A stretch of DNA of 64,000 nucleotides from Nocardia iowensis (lineage in GTDB: Bacteria > Actinomycetota > Actinomycetes > Mycobacteriales > Mycobacteriaceae), in contig NZ_CP078145.1 in the NCBI RefSeq assembly GCF_019222765.1, positions 3,968,001 through 4,032,000 of the forward strand, in the 5' to 3' direction. This document shows positions 61,904 through 64,000 of the stretch, piece by piece (within the stretch, counting starts at the first letter, position 1; every line of letters starts with the position of its first letter). The notes under the pieces were generated by a model that worked only from the letters and a program-made list of their open reading frames with translations, had not been told where the DNA came from and did no database searches. A program made the position numbers and the translations under genes.

Positions 61904-62824
61904 TCAGAGCTGCGCCTGCACCTGGCTGGAAATCAACTCCAGGTGGTCGAGATCGGTCAGATCCAGTATCTGCAGGTAGATCCGCTTGGCGCCGATCTCG
62001 GCGTACCGGCCGATCTTGTCCACCACCTCGGCGGGCGACCCGGCGAGCCCGTTGGCCTTCAATTCCGCCACCTCACGCCCGATCGCCGCGGCGCGCCGCG
62101 CCACCTCGGCATCGTCGGCGCCGACACAGGCGACGAGGGCGTTCGAGTAGGTCAGGTCGTCCGCCTTGCGGCCGCGCGCCTCGGCTGCCGCGCGGACCCG
62201 GCCGAACTGGGCTGCGCTGTCCTCGATCGAGGAGAACGGCATGTTGAACTCGGTCGCGTACTGGGCGGCCAGCCGCGGCGTACGGGTGGCGCCGTGGCCG
62301 CCGATCAACACCGGTACCGGGTTCTGCACCGGCTTCGGCAGGGCGGGGGAGTTGGTCAGCTGGTAGTGCTCGCCCGCGAAGTCGAACGTGTCGCCCGGCT
62401 TGGTCGCCCACAGTCCGGTGATGATCGCCAGCTGCTCCTCGAACCGCGCGAACTTGTCCGCGGGGAACGGGATGCCGTAGGCGGAGTGTTCCTCGGGGAA
62501 CCAGCCACTGCCGAGGCCGAGTTCCACCCGGCCGCCGGACATCTGATCGACCTGCGCGACCTGGATCGCCAGCGGGCCGGGCAGCCGGAAGGTGGCGGCC
62601 GTGACGAGCGTGCCCAGGCGGATCCGCTTGGTCTCCCTGGCCAGTCCCGCGAGGGTGATCCACGCGTCGGTGGGCCCCGGCAACCCGTCCGCGTCGCCCA
62701 TCGCCAGATAGTGATCGGACCGGAAGAACGCGTCGAATCCCAGGTCCTCGGTGGCCTTGGCAACGGTCAGCAGCGTGTCATAGCTGGCACCCTGCTGCGG
62801 TTCGGTGAAGATGCGCAATTCCAT
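61904..62824 (-). CDS. LLM-class F420-dependent oxidoreductase
   Basis: 306 aa from ATG 62824 (62833 also possible). MELRIFTEPQQGASYDTLL, ATEDLGFDAFFRSDHYLAMG, RIRLGTLVTAATFRLPGPLAIQVAQVDQMSGGRVELGLGSGWFPEEHSAYGIPFP and PVLIGGHGATRTPRLAAQYATEFN are the TIM-barrel luciferase-like motifs of actinobacterial F420 enzymes. Uses reduced F420 or FMN; the substrate is unknown. Convergent with the CocE gene (3 bases between stops). Downstream of the MerR-PP2C gene on the same strand, 53 bases apart. Confidence 0.87.
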   Translation of the reverse strand: MELRIFTEPQQGASYDTLLTVAKATEDLGFDAFFRSDHYLAMGDADGLPGPTDAWITLAGLARETKRIRLGTLVTAATFRLPGPLAIQVAQVDQMSGGRVELGLGSGWFPEEHSAYGIPFPADKFARFEEQLAIITGLWATKPGDTFDFAGEHYQLTNSPALPKPVQNPVPVLIGGHGATRTPRLAAQYATEFNMPFSSIEDSAAQFGRVRAAAEARGRKADDLTYSNALVACVGADDAEVARRAAAIGREVAELKANGLAGSPAEVVDKIGRYAEIGAKRIYLQILDLTDLDHLELISSQVQAQL

Positions 62825-62877
62825 GATCACCATCGTGCCCGAGGACGCCCCCACACCGTCCGCCCGGGGTGTGTGGG

Positions 62878-63960
62878 TCAGCGCACGTCGATCACGATGA
62901 CCGCGATGTTGTCCGTGCCGCCCGCCGCTCCGGCGAGGTCGATGAGTCGCGCCACCGCCGACTCCGGATCCGGTGCGGCGGACGCGTCGGCGATGTCGGA
63001 TTCGGCGACATCGTTGTAGAGACCATCGGTGCTGACGACCAGGCGGTCACCTGGTTTGCAATCGACTGCGACCACATCGGGCGTGACGTCCGGGCCGATG
63101 CCGAGCGCTCTGGTGAGTAGGTGCCGTTGTGGGTGGGTCCGTGCCAGGTCTTCGGTGAGCTCGCCTGCCCGTACCAGCGGGCCGACGACGCTGTGGTCTT
63201 CGGTGAGTTGTTCCAGCAGCCCGTCCCGGAGCCGGTAGAGGCGTGAATCGCCGATATTGGCGACCACGGGGCCGCCCTGGTCGACCGGGAGGGCGGCGAA
63301 CGCGGTCAATGTGCTGCCCATGCCCTCGTACTCGGCCACGGTCGACGCCTCGTCCCAGATCCGCTGATTGGCCTGCCGGCAGGCTTCGGCGAGGCCCGCG
63401 GGGCTCGGGTCGGCGGCGAATCCGGCGCGCAGCGCTTCGAGCGACATGCGGCTTGCGATGGCACCGCTCGCGCCCATGCCGTCGGCGACGGCGTAGAGGA
63501 GATCATCGATCAGGACGGCGTCCTGGTTGGTGTCGCGGTGTAGGCCTTTGTCGGTCGCCATTGCGGCGGTCAGTGAGTTCATTGTGGTTGTGTGCCTTTC
63601 TGTTTCGACAACCGGATGAGTAGCCGTCCGTCGTGGTCGGGTCGCGAGGTGGTTGCGGACGAGGTCGAGTGCATGGCGGCGGCTCTCGATTTCCTTGTCG
63701 AGTTGCCGGTGCCACACCATGACTCGCTCAGTGGACGGGTCTTTCAGGAACAAGGCAATGTCCGCCAAGGAGATTCGTGCTCGGCGCAGTAAGCCGATGG
63801 TCTCGGCTCGGTCCACCTGGGTCGGGGAGTAGTACCGGTATCCGGAGATCTCGTCCACGGCCGCCGGAACCAAGAGCCCTGCGGCCGCGTAGGTCCGAAG
63901 CATCTTCGCCGACAGGCCGCAGCGGGCAGCGAACTCGCCGATGCTCATCAGATCGTCCAT
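62878..63960 (-). CDS. MerR-type HTH fused to PP2C Ser/Thr phosphatase
   Basis: 360 aa, one continuous frame. Residues 4-106 form a MerR DNA-binding and dimer-helix region: SIGEFAARCGLSAKMLRTYAAAGLLVPAAVDEISGYRYYSPTQVDRAETI. Residues about 127-360 are a complete PP2C: HRDTNQDAV, VADGMGASG, GSTLTAF, ANIGDSRLYRL, LVVSTDGLY and GTDNIAVIV, so the metal-binding Asp residues are all kept. The linker is short (TRPRRTATHPVVETERHTT). An internal ATG at 63582, after GAAAGG, could yield free phosphatase. It presumably couples transcription to phosphorylation state. It may regulate itself through the MerR-type promoter beside it. Confidence 0.88.
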   Translation of the reverse strand: MDDLMSIGEFAARCGLSAKMLRTYAAAGLLVPAAVDEISGYRYYSPTQVDRAETIGLLRRARISLADIALFLKDPSTERVMVWHRQLDKEIESRRHALDLVRNHLATRPRRTATHPVVETERHTTTMNSLTAAMATDKGLHRDTNQDAVLIDDLLYAVADGMGASGAIASRMSLEALRAGFAADPSPAGLAEACRQANQRIWDEASTVAEYEGMGSTLTAFAALPVDQGGPVVANIGDSRLYRLRDGLLEQLTEDHSVVGPLVRAGELTEDLARTHPQRHLLTRALGIGPDVTPDVVAVDCKPGDRLVVSTDGLYNDVAESDIADASAAPDPESAVARLIDLAGAAGGTDNIAVIVIDVR

Positions 63961-63974
63961 GACTCCAGCATCGG

Positions 63975-63997
63975 CCTTTCCCGGCGGACAAGGTCAA
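63975..63997 (-). promoter_or_regulatory. MerR-type promoter/operator upstream of the fusion gene
   Basis: On the minus strand TTGACC is followed by a dyad CCTT...AAGG (63975-63993; CCTTGTCCGCCGGGAAAGG) in the position of the -35 to -10 spacer. Long-spacer promoters with such dyads are the binding sites of MerR regulators, so autoregulation is likely. The -10 is not clear. Confidence 0.45.
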
Positions 63998-64000
63998 GAG

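Noticed and set aside
63583..63960. Separate MerR gene distinct from a PP2C gene
   Set aside because: There is no stop between the domains, so a fusion is the simplest reading. An internal start remains possible and is noted.

Overview
This is a high-GC actinobacterial chromosome segment. Gene content and codon usage suggest a mycolic-acid-forming genus, most likely Nocardia. The evidence is a conservon (roadblock/DUF742/GTPase/P450) tail, an MprAB-like two-component system, an antigen-85-like secreted esterase, two DUF574-type methyltransferases, a DesA-type acyl-ACP desaturase, an F420-type LLM oxidoreductase and many flavoenzymes. The genus is an inference; no rRNA or species marker is present. 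I see no tRNA, rRNA, CRISPR array, transposase, prophage or replication origin.

Layout. 1-3.2 kb: 3' end of a conservon, with a DUF742 protein, a small GTPase and two P450s, closed by a strong hairpin. The first P450 lacks the EXXR motif, as CYP157 proteins do. 3.3-10.2 kb: alpha/beta hydrolase, methyltransferase, VOC protein, YbdK-like carboxylate-amine ligase, a CPA1 Na+/H+ antiporter behind a structured leader, and a DUF3533/YhgE-like membrane protein. 10.2-13.1 kb: divergent Baeyer-Villiger-like monooxygenase and acyl-CoA-dehydrogenase-like flavoprotein. 13.2-17.3 kb: glycosidase-like lipoprotein divergent from a response regulator/histidine kinase pair. 17.4-23.9 kb: FAD monooxygenase, an unknown coiled-coil protein, two tandem RNHCP zinc-ribbon proteins, a GntR-MFS operon and a secreted esterase. 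24.1-25.9 kb: ald and its Lrp-type regulator, convergent, sharing an identical 15-bp promoter element. 25.9-28.8 kb: flavin-type oxidase-fold protein, amidase and epimerase. 28.8-34.5 kb: proline utilisation (pruA, PRODH, an APC permease nearby, divergent PucR regulator). 34.5-37.7 kb: structured leader, membrane glycosyltransferase, UDP-GlcNAc 2-epimerase and a small lipoprotein. 37.7-38.3 kb: gene-poor stretch with an inverted repeat, an amidase 3' remnant and a 16-bp palindrome before a desaturase. 39.3-40.6 kb: divergent arsR-arsM. 40.7-46.3 kb: DUF998 protein and secretory lipase (coupled), a phytoene-dehydrogenase-like protein, a quinone-reductase-like protein, and ohr with ohrR. 46.5-55.3 kb: methyltransferase, then a histidine-utilisation cluster with an IclR regulator divergent from hutH-hutU-M20 hydrolase-hutF-hutI. 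55.3-64 kb: PQQ-type sugar dehydrogenase lipoprotein, LysR, TetR-FAD monooxygenase operon with a clear operator, CocE-type secreted hydrolase, LLM oxidoreductase and a MerR-PP2C fusion protein.

The clearest functional modules are histidine to glutamate (hut), proline to glutamate (pru), alanine to pyruvate (ald), arsenite methylation and organic-peroxide detoxification. The most unusual items are the MerR-PP2C fusion, the EXXR-less conservon P450, the tandem RNHCP pair beside an unknown gene, the glycosyltransferase/epimerase pair with its AT-rich structured leader, and the hut cluster that uses an M20 hydrolase where HutG would be expected.
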